The notes beneath the pieces are model-generated. The model did not search any database, was not told the origin of the DNA, and worked only from the letters and a program-made list of their open reading frames with translations. Below, piece by piece: positions 26,141 to 38,738 of a stretch of 64,000 nt of DNA. Position 1 is the first letter of the stretch. Each line of letters opens with the position of its first letter. The position numbers were made by a program, and so were the translations under genes. Source of the DNA: Paramarasmius palmivorus (Eukaryota > Basidiomycota > Agaricomycetes > Agaricales > Marasmiaceae). The stretch spans positions 186,001 through 250,000 of the forward strand of contig JAYKXP010000012.1 in the NCBI GenBank assembly GCA_037176845.1, in the 5' to 3' direction.

Positions 26141-28432
26141 GTGGTCCCAAATCCCAAGGAACAGCACACTGAACGGATCGCCCACTCGCTTGACTCTCAG
26201 CCCAACTCATTCGCGGATGTCAAACTAACCTCAGTACCCGCGTACTTGCAAATTCTCAATCAGAATGACCAGCACTTACCCGGGAATTATTGTTGGTATC
26301 CATGCCTACTTCCATCAGTTAATAATAATAGTCAAAGCAATCAATATTCAATATCCAGCGTTCCATCGTTTCGTTTCGTTTCATTTCATTCTCCAGGCCC
26401 AAGTGTATAGGACTCGGATACGGTATGACCTACCTAAGTCCCTTGAGCTACCTGTACAACAAACTCACCGAGTAAGTTATTCTATGAAACTCGGACCTTT
26501 GAGTCTTCTGACGATCACCAAGGACGCGAAACACGGGACGCGCCGATGACTTTGAGGTTAATGAACACTAGACACTCAACGCGAAATGAAGGTTCCACTT
26601 CAACTCCGTGGGCTGTAGGTGAGTCTAGTAAGCCATGCCGACCATTCACTCGATCATGATCGTAGGAAGAACGTGAAGGCGTAGTAGGTAACGAACGGTG
26701 AGGTTATTGCGCCACACCTCCACCTCGACCTACGAAACGTGAGCCTGAGATCACAGTTACGAGCTCTTATCAGCTATGACTACGTCTGAACGAGGGGAAG
26801 GAACATGGACTCGACGGTTTGACGTTTAATGTTGATGAAAAGATGTAAGATGCGGGATTTGACTATCGGATGAAGGAGCCGGTGAGTGTTTGTCGCACAC
26901 TCACGCTCTTATACTCGACATCTAACCATCATCCAGATTTTTCTGGTCGATCGTTACGACATATACATTGGACATTGGCAGGTGAATGGATGGGATGAAC
27001 GGAAGAAGAGGATATTGCACCCGCGTCGAGTCTCGGCGACGGCCATGGCAGATTCTCTCACTCCCAGCGTAGACTCGGAAGTCTCAGGTGATTCAATGAA
27101 TGAAGAACTAGTTTTTTAGGTCGTGTGTATTCAATTTCGAGGTGGTGGGGTGTAGGAAGGAAGGTTCAAGGAAGTGTTGGGGTTGTACCTGGAGATTAAC
27201 GCCGCACAAGCAAAGCTGCTAGCGGGCACTGGACCCGGGAGGTGGGTGGCCGTGTCTGTGTCTGTGTTTGCGTCTGGCGTTTTGTGTCCGTCGACGTCCG
27301 TCTAGTTGGACAGTAATTCGATCTCAAGTAGCGTGGTGGTACGAGTTTATCCAAGGTTCCATGCTTCCCGCGATACCCATATTCCCAGGTCGTCGCGAGA
27401 AGGCACGTCATTGGGTTCTTGAGTTCTTCAAACGGAAATGGCATGCAACATGTTTAAAGCTTCGTCTATTCTAGCGGTGATATGGTGTTACACAATCAAT
27501 CGGGTTATATTTGACCTGCCAATGAATGTCGCGGGATGAAAGGAAGGGGAAGAAGAGGGCATGGGCACGGTGCTATGCTTGAGGTTTATTCCTTACCTCC
27601 ACCTTGGACGGAATTTGAAAAGCGTAATGGGCTTCTCTGTGCAGGGTCGATGTATGAGGTACGAGTATCGTCGGTGGCGTAGGGAGTGTGCATCAAAGAT
27701 GAATTTATTCGACATATGTTTTTTTAAGCGGTGATTATCTGGTAGCCATGTTTATCGGACGAACGTTGAAGAGGACATGTGGGGTGTGTACATGGATGAA
27801 GATGCTAGTCGAGGGTATCCCTGGAAGGAATATAGGTCCCAGTGGCGTACCTGGGATGAAATGAAAAGGTTCGCGGGTGGTAGCGGGGAAGGAAGGGCCA
27901 GAGGCTAGATAAGGTAGGTGTGCGAAAAACAATATTGAGTTGAGCTGGTTCGATGTCGAGGAAAATGCTAGGTTCCTAAAAAGGAAATTTGATGAAAATA
28001 ACTATCGGGGCGGAGTGTAAAAACGGACCAGTTCGAAGCTGCCCGATTTGGAGACTGACAAGGAAGCGGACAGTAGCTGTCATAAGAGGTTTCGAATGGA
28101 CATTTATGACTCTTTCGTTGCTCTGTGCTTTTGCTTTCCTCTTCTTCCCTTCTCTGTCCTCTATTACTGTCATCGTCCAGTAGCGGCAGCACCATTCTCG
28201 CACATTTTTCTGTCTGTTTTGCAATGCCCGTTCTGGAGAGTGTCTAAGCATAGATCGGCAGCAGAATCTCGATTTGTTTTGCAATTCAGAGACTTTTTTT
28301 TTCGATCGTATCCGACGTCCTTTTCGAGGTAAGCATTTCAACATGTCTAATTGTCATACTAATTTCAATTGAGTATATCTAGGGTCTTTTGAATCTTTGA
28401 ATCCGGCTCTTTGACCCCAAGTCATCTCCATC

Positions 28433-30745
28433 ATGTCCGTCACCTCCGACTCTTTCATCCCTCACCATCGTCAACCTACCATTCTCGACTTGGAAGTTGA
28501 GGAATGGCGCGCTCCTCATTCTGCCCAGTCTGCTTACTTTGATCACGATGCGTTCCAGGCGAGTTGCACGTCTCTGCCGTCGGTGATCCTCGTGTACTGA
28601 CCTTTTCATCTCCGACAGACTCATCATCACCACAGGGCATCCATAGATTCTCCCTTGGAATCTCCCATCATGTCCCCATTTAATCCATCATATTCACAGC
28701 ACCCTCATCATCATCATCACCAACAACAGCATTATACGACTACATCGTCTTCCAAGTACTCGCTTTTCCCAGAACATAACCCTTTTGGCGTCACTCCTGA
28801 AACCGTCATGGATCTTGACTCCATGTATCATTACGGTTCAAACGCCTCTCATCTTTCACCTCCACCACTCTCATCTCATTCTGTCGACACTCATCACACC
28901 ACCGCGGAGGTCATTGACCCCAGATATGTCTCTGGTCAGTTCTTCCAGCATGAACGTGAACACGACGGAGACTTGTCTTCAGTCAAAATGGAGGATGAAT
29001 CAGGTCACCGTAATGATTCACACGATACCGTTGACGTCGACCACGACGAGGACCCACAATCCCAACAACAGAAACTCTCTCTCGTTATTCCCACTCTTCC
29101 CGACTTACCCGCCGCTCCCAAGCGCAAGTCGTCTGATGACCCGGGTTCTTCACCTAAACGGCACAAGGACGAGTCGTCTTCTGGAATCTTTGAGCATAGC
29201 TACACTATTTCAGGCTCGTCTACTATCGCGCGGCGAACCATCGGCGACAACGACACTGTCTCACCCACATCGCTTGTCTCACCCCTTCGTCGTGCGTCTG
29301 TTTACGACGACGACGACACCGATCTTCCTCAGGAGTCTTTGGACGTTATCCACGACGAAGAAGTCGAAGAGGAAGACGATGACGAGGAAGAGTACGATTA
29401 CGAAGATCCCAACGACGGCGATTTCAATCCTCGGTCCTCTTCTCATCGGAGTACCTCTAGCGGTATCTCACGGAGAGCTAGCGATAAGCCAACCGAATCT
29501 CAATGGCTCTACGCCCCCGCTTCAGGTCGAAAGCGAGCCGCTACAAGTCCCAACATCGTCTTACCGACCACGTTCCAACAACCCCAGCCTTCATATCCGA
29601 ATAACGCTCATCACACCTGGGGCAACGGCTGGAATAGCTGGGAAGACGCACAACCCTCTCAGGGCCAAGTGCACACCAATGGCCTCGTTATGAGGAACCG
29701 AGCAGGCACTACGGCAGGTTTATCTCCGCCAGGTCATACCCGATACGCTCCATATCCTGCATCAGCATCGGCTTCAGTATCTTCATCGTCATCATCTTCA
29801 TCTCCTTATCATTCCTCTGCCCATTCTCAACAGTCTTCTTCGCATTCTTCGTACACGTCAGAATACACGCATGGTTATGAGCCGTATTCTCCTACGCAGC
29901 ATTACACTCAAGCTCCACCTCCACTCGCCCATTCGTCTTCATACACCGGTTCATCGTACAGTCCTCAACACCACCATTCGCCGTACGACAGCCCGTACGA
30001 ATCTTATCACGACGGAGGCTCTAGCGGTGGTGGTACACTCACACCTACCACGCCTAGTACACCACTTACACCTCTCACACCTGGGCTCTTACTCCCAACT
30101 GCTGGGTTAGATTGTGTCAACAACGCTTCCTCGGAAGTGATGATTGCCCATACACATGGCTATGGTACACGTTCAGGTGGAATTACCCATCAATCTCTCA
30201 ACTCGGGTCAGCCGACTACTCAACGTGCTTCGTCGGTATCTTCAGGCTCGGGTGGTGGAGGTAGAAGACGTTCCAGACCGTCGACTTCGTTACCTGTTCC
30301 TATCCCCATACCCAACCTAACCAAGAAGTCTCGTGGAAGAAGGGTACCTACTCTAGCTTCGTTGGAGTATCAAGCTCGTAGGGATTCCGTCATTTCAGAG
30401 TTGAGTGTCGGTATGGGTTCGTCAGTGGCGGCGGCGTCGGTGTCGGCTTCGGCTTCGGGGGGCAGAGGCAAAGGCGCTCGGATCCACATGTGTAAAGTCC
30501 CAGGCTGTGGCAAGTGTTTTGCTCGAGGGGAACATTTGAAGAGACACGTGCGGAGTATACACACGTATGAGAAGCGTACGTCTCTTTTCTTCCTTCTTTC
30601 CTTCGTTTGATGGTCTGGCGCTGACATCGGGCATCTCGGTCTAGCGCACAAATGTCCATACCCGGGATGCGGAAAGGATTTCAGCAGGCACGATAACCTG
30701 GGTCAGCACATGAGGGTGCATAAGGATTATAACCCAGGTGTATGA
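28433..30745 (+). CDS. C2H2 zinc-finger transcription factor (paralog 2)
   Basis: Three exons (28433-28558, 28619-30575, 30645-30745) close at 727 aa. Intron 1 uses a GC donor (gcgagt) and an AG acceptor. The long N-terminal part is low-complexity: His-rich near the start (runs encoded by CAT/CAC), then Ser/Thr/Pro-rich with an acidic block, consistent with an activation region. Near the C-terminus is the motif PNLTKKSRGRRVP, then two C2H2 fingers (CKVPGCGKCFARGEHLKRH and CPYPGCGKDFSRHDNLGQH) joined by a TYEKPHKC linker that is split by intron 2 at the same position as in paralog 1. The protein ends ten residues after the last His. It should be a nuclear DNA-binding regulator, possibly stress- or development-related by analogy to Msn2/Seb1 fingers; this is inference. 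Confidence 0.88.
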
Positions 30746-33487
30746 GGGGTTTGACGTGAGTTTGTGTGTTGGTGCCTGCTCTTTGGCAGTGATTGACGTC
30801 GACGTTTAATTAAGCGTTCGTCTACCAGCACCTGCAGGCCTTGATAATCTTATGGCATTGGTTGTTCTTATCTTCTCCCATTTTCCTTAATTATTCTTAT
30901 TCTCTGCTTCGGTTCCCCGCGGAATGGAATCTGGACGGACGGAGTCTCTTTTTATCTGCAATTCAAAGGACGGATGGAAGTTTTGTAGCTTATGTTTCTC
31001 TGTTTCTCTCTCTCTGTTAACGATTATTCATTATTCTTTTATGGGAAATTCTTGTACGGTTTTTCTGTCATGGGGGACATGATTGGATTGATCTCCAATG
31101 TCGACACTCTTCTCCCTCGCGTTTCTTATTCGCTTCCCCCAACCGCCTCGCATCATGACTCTTTCTTCTTTTTTTATTGCACGCTACTCGATCCTCGCCA
31201 ACAAAAAAGTCCTTACCTTCCTCCTCCTACCATTCATCACCAAAAATTCATGCTTCCCTTCCTCTTTGCCCATGCATGTTCCGCCATCACACATATACCC
31301 ATGCATTCATCATCCATTCGAACAATCAAGTCAACCTCGCATACGATACATTATCGAGTTAAACCGTACGATACTATTATTACCTCTTTTCTGGGCGTTT
31401 AAGTTTCTGTCCCGTTGTAAGATACAGATACAGTGTAAATCTGTTAGCTAGTTGTCTACAATAAAATGTGGAATTATTAGGTCTTTTTCCCCTTTCATTC
31501 ATGCTTCGTTCGAACTGGTATAGACTCGCTCTACGGCTAGCTAGAGTTTGACTTGGCAATAAAACGACGTGCTATGGCGCGGAGAGATGCATTTTCCATA
31601 CGCTAAGCTTCATCTCTGAGGCGCCGACAGTTGGACTACCGCGCGAACCGGACAATATTGTCGAATATCATATTCCACACCACACGCAAAAAATGCTTCC
31701 ACCTCCCATTGTTCGGAAGTAACAAATTTCACATTGACTGGAAAGCGGCATGTAACGAGTTGAAATCCCGTGTCAAAGCAGAGCTTCCTTCTGGTGTGTC
31801 CGTCGAATTTAACCGGAGAGAATGTAGCGTGAAAAATGGGCTAATGGGCAAGTTGTGGGGTTGGCTATGGGTATATCCCTTCGCACTGGTGATGGTTATC
31901 CCTCGCGCGGCCGAGCTCTCGTTCTATTGCCTGCCTGCCTGAGACTTCTCTCTCCTTCTCTCCACTGACCAGTACACCCCACAGAGGCCAGCCCATTGCA
32001 ATTGGACGATCACAACTCAGAACCAATGACGAGTGAGAGTAGAACCTGATCGACCAAGTCTTGGGCCGAGTCGGACACCTTTGACGTGCTTGACAACCCG
32101 CCGGAAGTTCTCAAGTTTCTAGCCTAAGGTGCCTGTAGAGCCCGCAAGAGAGAACGTCAAAGAGCTGGACCTGGACTATGCGGGCAGCGGAAGTGATCAA
32201 AAAGTCAGTTCATTACAAGTGTGGAGTGAAAAAAGTACGAGAAAAAAGTGCGAAGACCAATCAAAATTCTAAACCAATCAGAGACGGCCCCGAAGATGTT
32301 GTGCTAGATCCGGTGCTTTGAGACTGTAAAGGCAGTCTCCATTGCTAATTATAAGACAAAGAAAGCTGTGCATGTCGAACAACGCCACAAGGGTAGAGTA
32401 GATATCCACACACACCACACCTTTCTGCGCATCCCAGCACACCTGGGTATGCATGTCTGAGATGAGATGAGCAGAACTCTGGCGAAATCTGGCAGAAAAA
32501 GAAAAGAACGACGTATCGCGTCTCAAGCTGGTTCGGTGGCTGTTATCTCCATTAAACGACAAAGTGAAATGTAGTCGCATGCGTCGGAAGGTTCCAAGAA
32601 AATCGGGTTAGCTGTCATGTGAAGAATATCCGAGATCTTCGGCCATCTAGGATGGAAGACCGAACAGCGCATGGAAGGGCTGGAATGGCATTGGGTTTCA
32701 AACACAGAACTTGGCGTGTTTGAGCGGTTTACCGAGGCTGGTCGAGGTAAAAGAACAATGGAGCCATTGAGCGAGTCCGACATACTGTAGATCTGGCGAA
32801 GAAGGGTATACTGAGAGAATAAATCTGGGGTATTTGAAAAAAAGTGCCACTGAGCGTTTGGTACCTCGACTAGACCAGGTTTTGTTGACTCGTCTCTACT
32901 TGTTTAGAAGACCGTCATACCGGAAATTGCGCCAGCTCGGTGCCAACAATTCCATTTTCTGGAGATTTTCAGTCACCAGCAACCCTAAAATTCTAACCTG
33001 ACGCGTTAGGAAAAGCTAACGGCAGAAGTCAGAGATAGGAACGTCATGGTATATCCGATGGAGTACTACTAGGATCATGTGAGGGCGAACATAGTGACTA
33101 CACCGATACCGAATATCCGTTGGACTGGATTGAGAAATGGTGAGCCAGCGGCGTGCCGCTTGGTTCGCTGGGCTATCCGAAACGATGCTACTGCAGCTAA
33201 GGAATCAGACTTTTTCATCCGCCATGTTCCTGCGACAGAAGCGTAGTAAGGGACATTGTAGGTGGCAACAGGCGTGCGGAACGAGGTGCTCGGCCAAAGG
33301 ACATTGAATCAAGATAAGGACACCGCGGAACGTCATGCATGGTATTGCGAATAGTGGTAGTAATACAGAAATGCGTGACTAGAGGACAAAATTAGCAAAT
33401 GGATCAGTTTTACCGAAAAGAGGTGCGTACGATAGAGCGATAGCGACAGCAGGTAGATGTACAGGAAATAGAGTCAGGCCAAGGGCT
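30746..33487. other. intergenic, 2.7 kb without recognised gene
   Basis: Contains the 3' UTR of the zinc-finger gene (T-rich, 30.8-31.5 kb) and about 2 kb in which short frames on both strands show no family resemblance or splice-consistent model. Confidence 0.45.
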
Positions 33488-34160
33488 TTATGTCTCGTCA
33501 GCCATGATTGCGAAAAACTCTTGCTCGTTGATTTCGCCGTCTTGGTCGAGGTCGAATTCGTCTATCATTGCCTGGCTGTAAATGGGTATTTCAACACATG
33601 AACTAGGGTTACTTTGGATAGAGAACGTACAGCTCATCCTCTTCTAGTCTGTCACCAATCTCTTTCGCTACACGACGGAGGTTCTTTAAGCTGATCTTGC
33701 CAGTGTTGTCATCGTCGAAGAGATGGAATGCGCGGCGTATCTCTTCATTGGGGTCGCGCGCGAGGATCTTCTCGCTCACTAGGGAAGAGAAAATGATATC
33801 AGCCTTCGTCCACGATACAGCAAAACAGTAAGAAACAGCGCAAAACGCGTCGACATCCACCGAAAAGAACGAATGTCAAGATGAAAAAAATGACTCACTA
33901 GTCTTCGCAAAGTCCTCAAAGTTCATCACCCCGTGGCCAGTCTTATCATTGTCTCTGAGAATCTTCAAAACCTCGGCCTTCTTCAAGTCGAACCCTAGTG
34001 CCCTCATCGCGACCTTCAGTTCATGGTAGTCGACCAGTCCATCCTTGTCCGTGTCAAAGAGCTCGAAAGCTTCTTTAATTTCTTGCTTTTGTTCGTCGGT
34101 AAGCTCCGGCCGAAGATGAGTCCGTCGTTTGGCTTTTTGGGCAGCAGAGGAGCCGTACAT
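33488..34160 (-). CDS. centrin (Cdc31-like EF-hand protein)
   Basis: Three exons (34160-33899, 33778-33631, 33575-33488) close at 165 aa. Four EF-hand units are visible. Loop 1 ([12 protein letters not shown]), loop 3 ([12 protein letters not shown]) and loop 4 ([12 protein letters not shown]) look capable of calcium binding or nearly so; loop 2 ([12 protein letters not shown]) is degenerate, as in other centrins. SEKILARDP and RRVAKEIGD are centrin signatures that distinguish it from calmodulin. Centrin acts at spindle pole bodies and in nuclear pore/mRNA export and repair complexes. The length fits the family. The splice junction of exons 1 and 2 restores the expected Met between the second and third hands. 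Confidence 0.93.
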
Positions 34161-34870
34161 TGTGGTCGTCGAGGAAGAGGAACAGTGTAACGGATGTCAC
34201 AGTACACGTGTAGGTGTGACCCAATGTGACTTTCGAACGTTATCGAACATTAGTAACACGTGAGTTTCGGAAACCGCTTGTCGGCGTTTTTGCTTCGTTG
34301 ATTCTTCTCTTCCTCGTCAACTATCGCAATCATGATAAACGCCGAACGGTGAAGGATGTCATCTCGTCTGGCAGGCTTCCGTTCGATATAATCAGCACTT
34401 CCGCGCCCATAACACGAGAAGTAGAATCAATGCGCAGCACAGGGCTCCAAGGTCAGCTGTAGATTGTGGCCCTTCGCTCAACTTTTCCGAGTTGCAGAAG
34501 CGACAAATCTTCAGCGCTAGCCACAGTAACCCACGCTTCAGACGGCCTTGACTCGGTCATTGGATGACAAGATCTCCGAATATCATCTTCCGAAACCTAA
34601 AAGAGCTCGGTTATCCCTCGACTCGGGAACGCTTGGGTGGTTAATTGACAGGAAACTTGGAATTTTGGAGCCACTTTACTCATGCATATGGAATAATTCA
34701 CCCCACTTCTCAATTGTTTGATAGATTCCTTTCTATTCGGCTCTAAAGCGATGACAGGTTCGGAACGCCAGCGAGCATGTCATAGGCTACCTATAGCGCT
34801 TGGGAAGACCTATGTCCTTAAAAGCTAGGGCTGCTTCTTCAGATGCAAGGGTTCTTCTACTAAACCCGCC
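34161..34870. other. divergent promoter region, centrin / DUF2235
   Basis: About 710 nt between divergent genes; no additional coding pattern recognised. Confidence 0.4.
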
Positions 34871-37082
34871 ATGTTCCGTTTTCACAAAAGGGATACCTCA
34901 ACAGCTAGCAATACCAGCAACCCGCCCCAGTACGCGACTTGGGGTCCCAATACTCATCATGGCGAACAAACGTCTTCCCCCGAGGATGAGAGGTTCAACT
35001 TTACTTGCTTGGAAGATGTAATCCCCGAAAACCACGATCACCGTACGATTGTGCTATGCTTTGATGGAACTGGTAAGTGTTTCGCTCATCCTCTCGAATG
35101 CAGGAATCTGATGGCCTGTCATAGGCGACCAGTTCGACGACGACGTGAGCTGGTTCATTGCTCTCTTGTACTTCTCATGCCGACCTTCGTTTTCTTCACA
35201 GAACTCCAATGTGGTTAACTTCTTCTCGATGCTGAAGAAGGACGACTGCAAACAGCAGTTGGTCTACTACCAGGTACGGATTCGTCTCTTCTCCAGCTTC
35301 CACTCGCACGGCTGCTGATTCTGGTGTGCAGGCTGGTATCGGAACGTACACCATACCTCAAATAGCTCGTCCTCTGATGGCCAAGATGAAGAAGGTCCTC
35401 GATATGATGATTGGTATTCACCTCGACGCCCATGTTATGTGTATGTATCAATGACTTCCTGTATCACACTATCTAACGCACGTCTTTCAGCCGGCTACGA
35501 ATTCCTCATGCAAAATTGTATGACCTACGCTTCTGCTCCACCCGTCTCGGTCGGCTGATTCCCTTATAGATGAAGCCGGTGACAAGATATGTATTTTTGG
35601 GTACGTCCTCGGCCTTTATCTGGGATCACCGACATTTGATTGACTTTCTCCTGGCTAGTTTCTCCCGTGGAGCATATGTAAGTTCTCCGATAAGCCGAAC
35701 GTGTATGGTATAGACTCACCGGGCTTTCGTTCTCAAGACCGCCCGAGCGCTAGCTGGAATGTAAGTTCTTCTGTTCCTCATAGCCCATCCTATAGTTTAG
35801 ACTGGCTGTAGGATCCACAAAGTTGGCCTCCTTCCACGATGCAACCACAATCAAGTCCCCTTCGCCTACAAGATGTACTCGCGAGAAGACGAGCTGGGCT
35901 GGAAACAAAGTGGTGCCTTCAAGCAAGCTTTCTCTATCGACGTGGATATCGAATTTCTCGGCGTTTGGTGAGGAAACTCCTTCCTTCTCTTTTGCCCATC
36001 ATTGAAGATGTCACCGGTTACCAGGGACACTGTTGGCTCAGTTGGAGTCATCCCGAAGCGTCTACCATTCACCACTTCCAACACGCACGTCAGGTACTTC
36101 CGCCATGCTATAGCCCTCGACGAACATAGGGCCCGGTTCCAGCCAAACTTTTGGCACCGACAGACGGCTGCAGAGAAGAGGTTGGGGTTGCCGCCTGGTT
36201 CGATGCCTAGGTCTAGGCCGAAGAAGAAAGAGTCGCAGAAGGCGAAGGAGGAAGATGATAAGCCGCATACGGAGCGCAAGAAGAGTCTGAAGGAGCTCGA
36301 GAGGCAGTACAGCGGTGATGGGGAGTGTGTGACCGATGTTGAAGAGGTCTGGTTCGCTGGATGCCATGCTGGTGCGTTTGGCTTCATGGCTCGTCTTGAC
36401 ATTGCTTCTGAATGTTATGTGCTTACCTAGATGTCGGAGGCGGCTCAGTAGTGAATGACACACGCAACAGTCTCGCTCGCATCCCATTGCGGTGGATGGT
36501 CCGGCAGTGCTTTTTGGCCAAGACTGGAATCATGTTTCACCGAGATATGCTTCGTCTCATCGGAATGGAGCCAGATACTCTCTATCCGCAGGTCAAGCGC
36601 CGCCCACCAGCGGTTACAAAGGCTCCGACTACTATAGTCTCACCCACTGGCACCTGTAAAGACAGCTTCAGGCCAAAACACAGGCACAGTGTCTTCGAAG
36701 AAGGTTTCACGAATGAGGAAGATGAAGATCTCAAGGACGCTCATAGTAAGGTATACGACATGCTGAAGATCAAGCGTGGTTGGTGGATACTCGAAGTGTT
36801 CCCGCATAAACTCAAGTTCCAGCGAGACGAAGACGATAACTGGGTACAAACACTTGAGTGCGTAGATTCGTCTCTCACTGCATCTGCTCTTGGTTTCTGA
36901 TTTTCTGCCATGAAAGGTGGGCGAACCTGGGTAAGGCGAGAAGGATACCGCACCAGAAGAACGGCATCAAGGTTCACAGAACGGTCAAGCTTAGGATGGA
37001 CGCTGAGGCTGAGGCTCTGAAGCTGAAGAAGAAGTATGTGCCGAAAGCGAAGTTCGAGGTCGAGCCAATCTGGGTCGATTGA
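34871..37082 (+). CDS. DUF2235 alpha/beta-hydrolase (Tle1-like phospholipase fold)
   Basis: Twelve exons (34871-35072, 35125-35144, 35202-35273, 35332-35440, 35491-35517, 35570-35600, 35659-35677, 35738-35760, 35812-35967, 36025-36371, 36431-36857, 36917-37082) close at 532 aa. Catalytic elements are in the right order: VLCFDGTGDQFDDDNSNV at the start of the domain, the nucleophile elbow GFSRGAY, GVWDTVGS, and the acidic/His motif GCHADVGGG. The family is related to type VI phospholipase Tle1; in fungi it is abundant and mostly uncharacterised. A highly charged Lys/Glu insertion (about residues 275-310) separates two conserved blocks. Several exons are tiny (19, 20, 23, 27 and 31 nt), and the nucleophile motif is spread over two of them. 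No signal peptide or membrane helix was seen, so it is probably cytoplasmic. Confidence 0.9.
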
Positions 37083-37367
37083 TACACGAAGAGACCCGTA
37101 TATTTTGCTGCTTTTCTTGATCCTGGGTACAGTATGGTATGATTTAGTTTACATGTATACTTCAACACGGTTATTGCCTGTATCATATTACACATTCGAA
37201 TTCAAACGCCGCAGCTGACCGCAAAGTTGAGTTGCGAACATAAGCTGAACGCGCATGGTAGTTGAGAACGCTGGGATGCGTGCTCCCTGACATGGACAGC
37301 TAAATAGAATACCTGGCTACTTTCACCTGGAGATGTGACCAAAGACTCGGAAGGACACCTACAGATC

Positions 37368-38413
37368 TCATTGGTTATAATTGGTTATAATTGTAGCCAC
37401 ATTGACCGGAAGCATAAACATCTTGTCTACCGCCTGCCATTTTGCTACATCTGCATTAAGAGGTTCTGCATCTTCCGGGTGTTTGAATGCCTAAACGGAG
37501 TCCCACAAACGGTGAGGGACAAGCTACAACAAAACGCAGGATTGGAAATACTGTACCTCAAACGATGGTGCATCAAGTTGCGCTAGTCCATCCCATTCTG
37601 GGAGTGGCCGTATGGCTGATGATTCAACCACGTGCTTAATCATATCTGGTGCAGTAAAAATCAGCTGTCTTTGGAATGAGTACATGCTTCAAGTCTGGAG
37701 AAAAGAAGGGACGTACTCGATCATACTTTGTGACCTCTTGACCCATCCTTGTGTCCTCGCAGGCCAATCGTGCATGTTCCACCCAATGCTCCTTCATTTC
37801 CTCGATTCTCATCCCTTCTTTGCGACGGAAACCGAAGAGCATCCTAGCACGGTCTTGCCGGATGCCGACTGATACTGGTTGATTTTTGGGTTCACGGTTA
37901 ACCACTGCCAGTGACGCAACGCTAAGGCAAAGCACAAGTGCGGTTTCACGGATCATAAATTTCTTCTCTTCTGGAACCACATTGGATGCATATTCGGGAC
38001 AAGACCAGAGCTGGATTATCGTAGAGTGATTAGACGGGGAAAATACTACGACAGGGACAAGATTGTACCTCGTGAAATTGTTCTAATGACTCAAAGTCAA
38101 ACGAGTCGATACCATCGTATCCTTCTAACACCGGCAGGCCCCATGCTTTGAGTTTAGCTTGTTCCTCCGAGTTAATGTGGAGCTATTCTCCAACATCAGT
38201 TCTGACTCCAAACAAAAGTTCTCATATGCTTACTTGCTCGTATCTCACCAATCCCTTCCCCTTCTTGTCTTCTACAAGCTCCGCGAACGCCCTTGCATGT
38301 ATGTCCAATCGATACCTTTCGAACTCCTCGTCCGAGTCAGATAGTAACGGATTCTTCGTGAAGAAAACAAGGATCCGAACGCAGTTCTTTAGTACACTGT
38401 TCTGCCCTGACAT
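37368..38413 (-). CDS. two-domain EthD-family protein (copy 3)
   Basis: Five exons (38413-38234, 38182-38069, 38010-37717, 37664-37557, 37490-37368), all GT-AG, close at 272 aa. Repeat 1 begins with CVRILVFFTKN and ends RYEQ before intron 1; repeat 2 begins QDRARMLFGFRRK and ends KYDR, where the usual EQ is replaced. The repeat 2 strand reads EWDGLAQLDAPSF. The C-terminus is MFMLPVNVATIITNYNQ. The last codons lie on a direct repeat of a 10-bp TTGGTTATAA unit, so the C-terminal tail may be slippage-derived. Function within the EthD family is unknown. Confidence 0.82.
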
Positions 38414-38591
38414 GGCGGCACTGGAAAGAGCGGAAGGTTGGCGGAGAGATGGTCAAGCGGGCTGAGAAATGATTACCACTCATGATTCGTCCCCGAGCAA
38501 GCCCGGGATGTAGTTCTAGGGTATTTGATGGAATAGAACAATGTATGTGAATGTTATGGAAAGTACATGGAATGCATAAAAGGCAGCAAGG

Positions 38592-38738
38592 TTAGGCCGA
38601 ACGGCGAGTCGAAGCTGTCATGCAAACGGAAGAGTTAGCCTTCGTGTTGAGTATCGGGAAGAAATGACACATACCGCTTTGACTGTCAATAATCGTGGCA
38701 ACATTGACCGGGAGCATCAACACGCAAATTTCTCTTAC
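38592..38738 (-). pseudogene. C-terminal relic of an EthD-family gene
   Basis: A short stretch encodes VLMLPVNVATIIDSQS, nearly the same as the C-terminal exon of copy 3 (MLPVNVATIIT). It is followed by a GT-AG intron and a final mini-exon ending in TAA, an arrangement also seen at the 3' end of copy 2. Upstream sequence on the same strand has stops in this frame and no EthD repeat. It lies only about 180 nt upstream of intact copy 3 on the same strand, so it is probably what is left of a tandem neighbour. Confidence 0.6.

Larger units (their letters stand above)
17960..28432. other. 10.5-kb gene-poor region between two zinc-finger paralogs
   Basis: This stretch separates two head-to-head C2H2 genes. 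Frames are short and mostly random. The only convincing protein-like signal is a decayed spliced gene at 23522-24272. Smaller features are a (GCTC)4 tract at 26125-26140, nearby TTCG-type repeats around 26367-26392, and homopolymer runs. No transposase, reverse transcriptase or tRNA was recognised. It may be old intergenic DNA with long regulatory sequence for the two regulators, or a graveyard of small insertions. Confidence 0.5.

Noticed and set aside
18000..28400. Possible retrotransposon or mating-type homeodomain locus in the gene-poor region
   Set aside because: No reverse transcriptase, integrase, transposase or homeodomain motif in any frame, and no long direct terminal repeats noticed.
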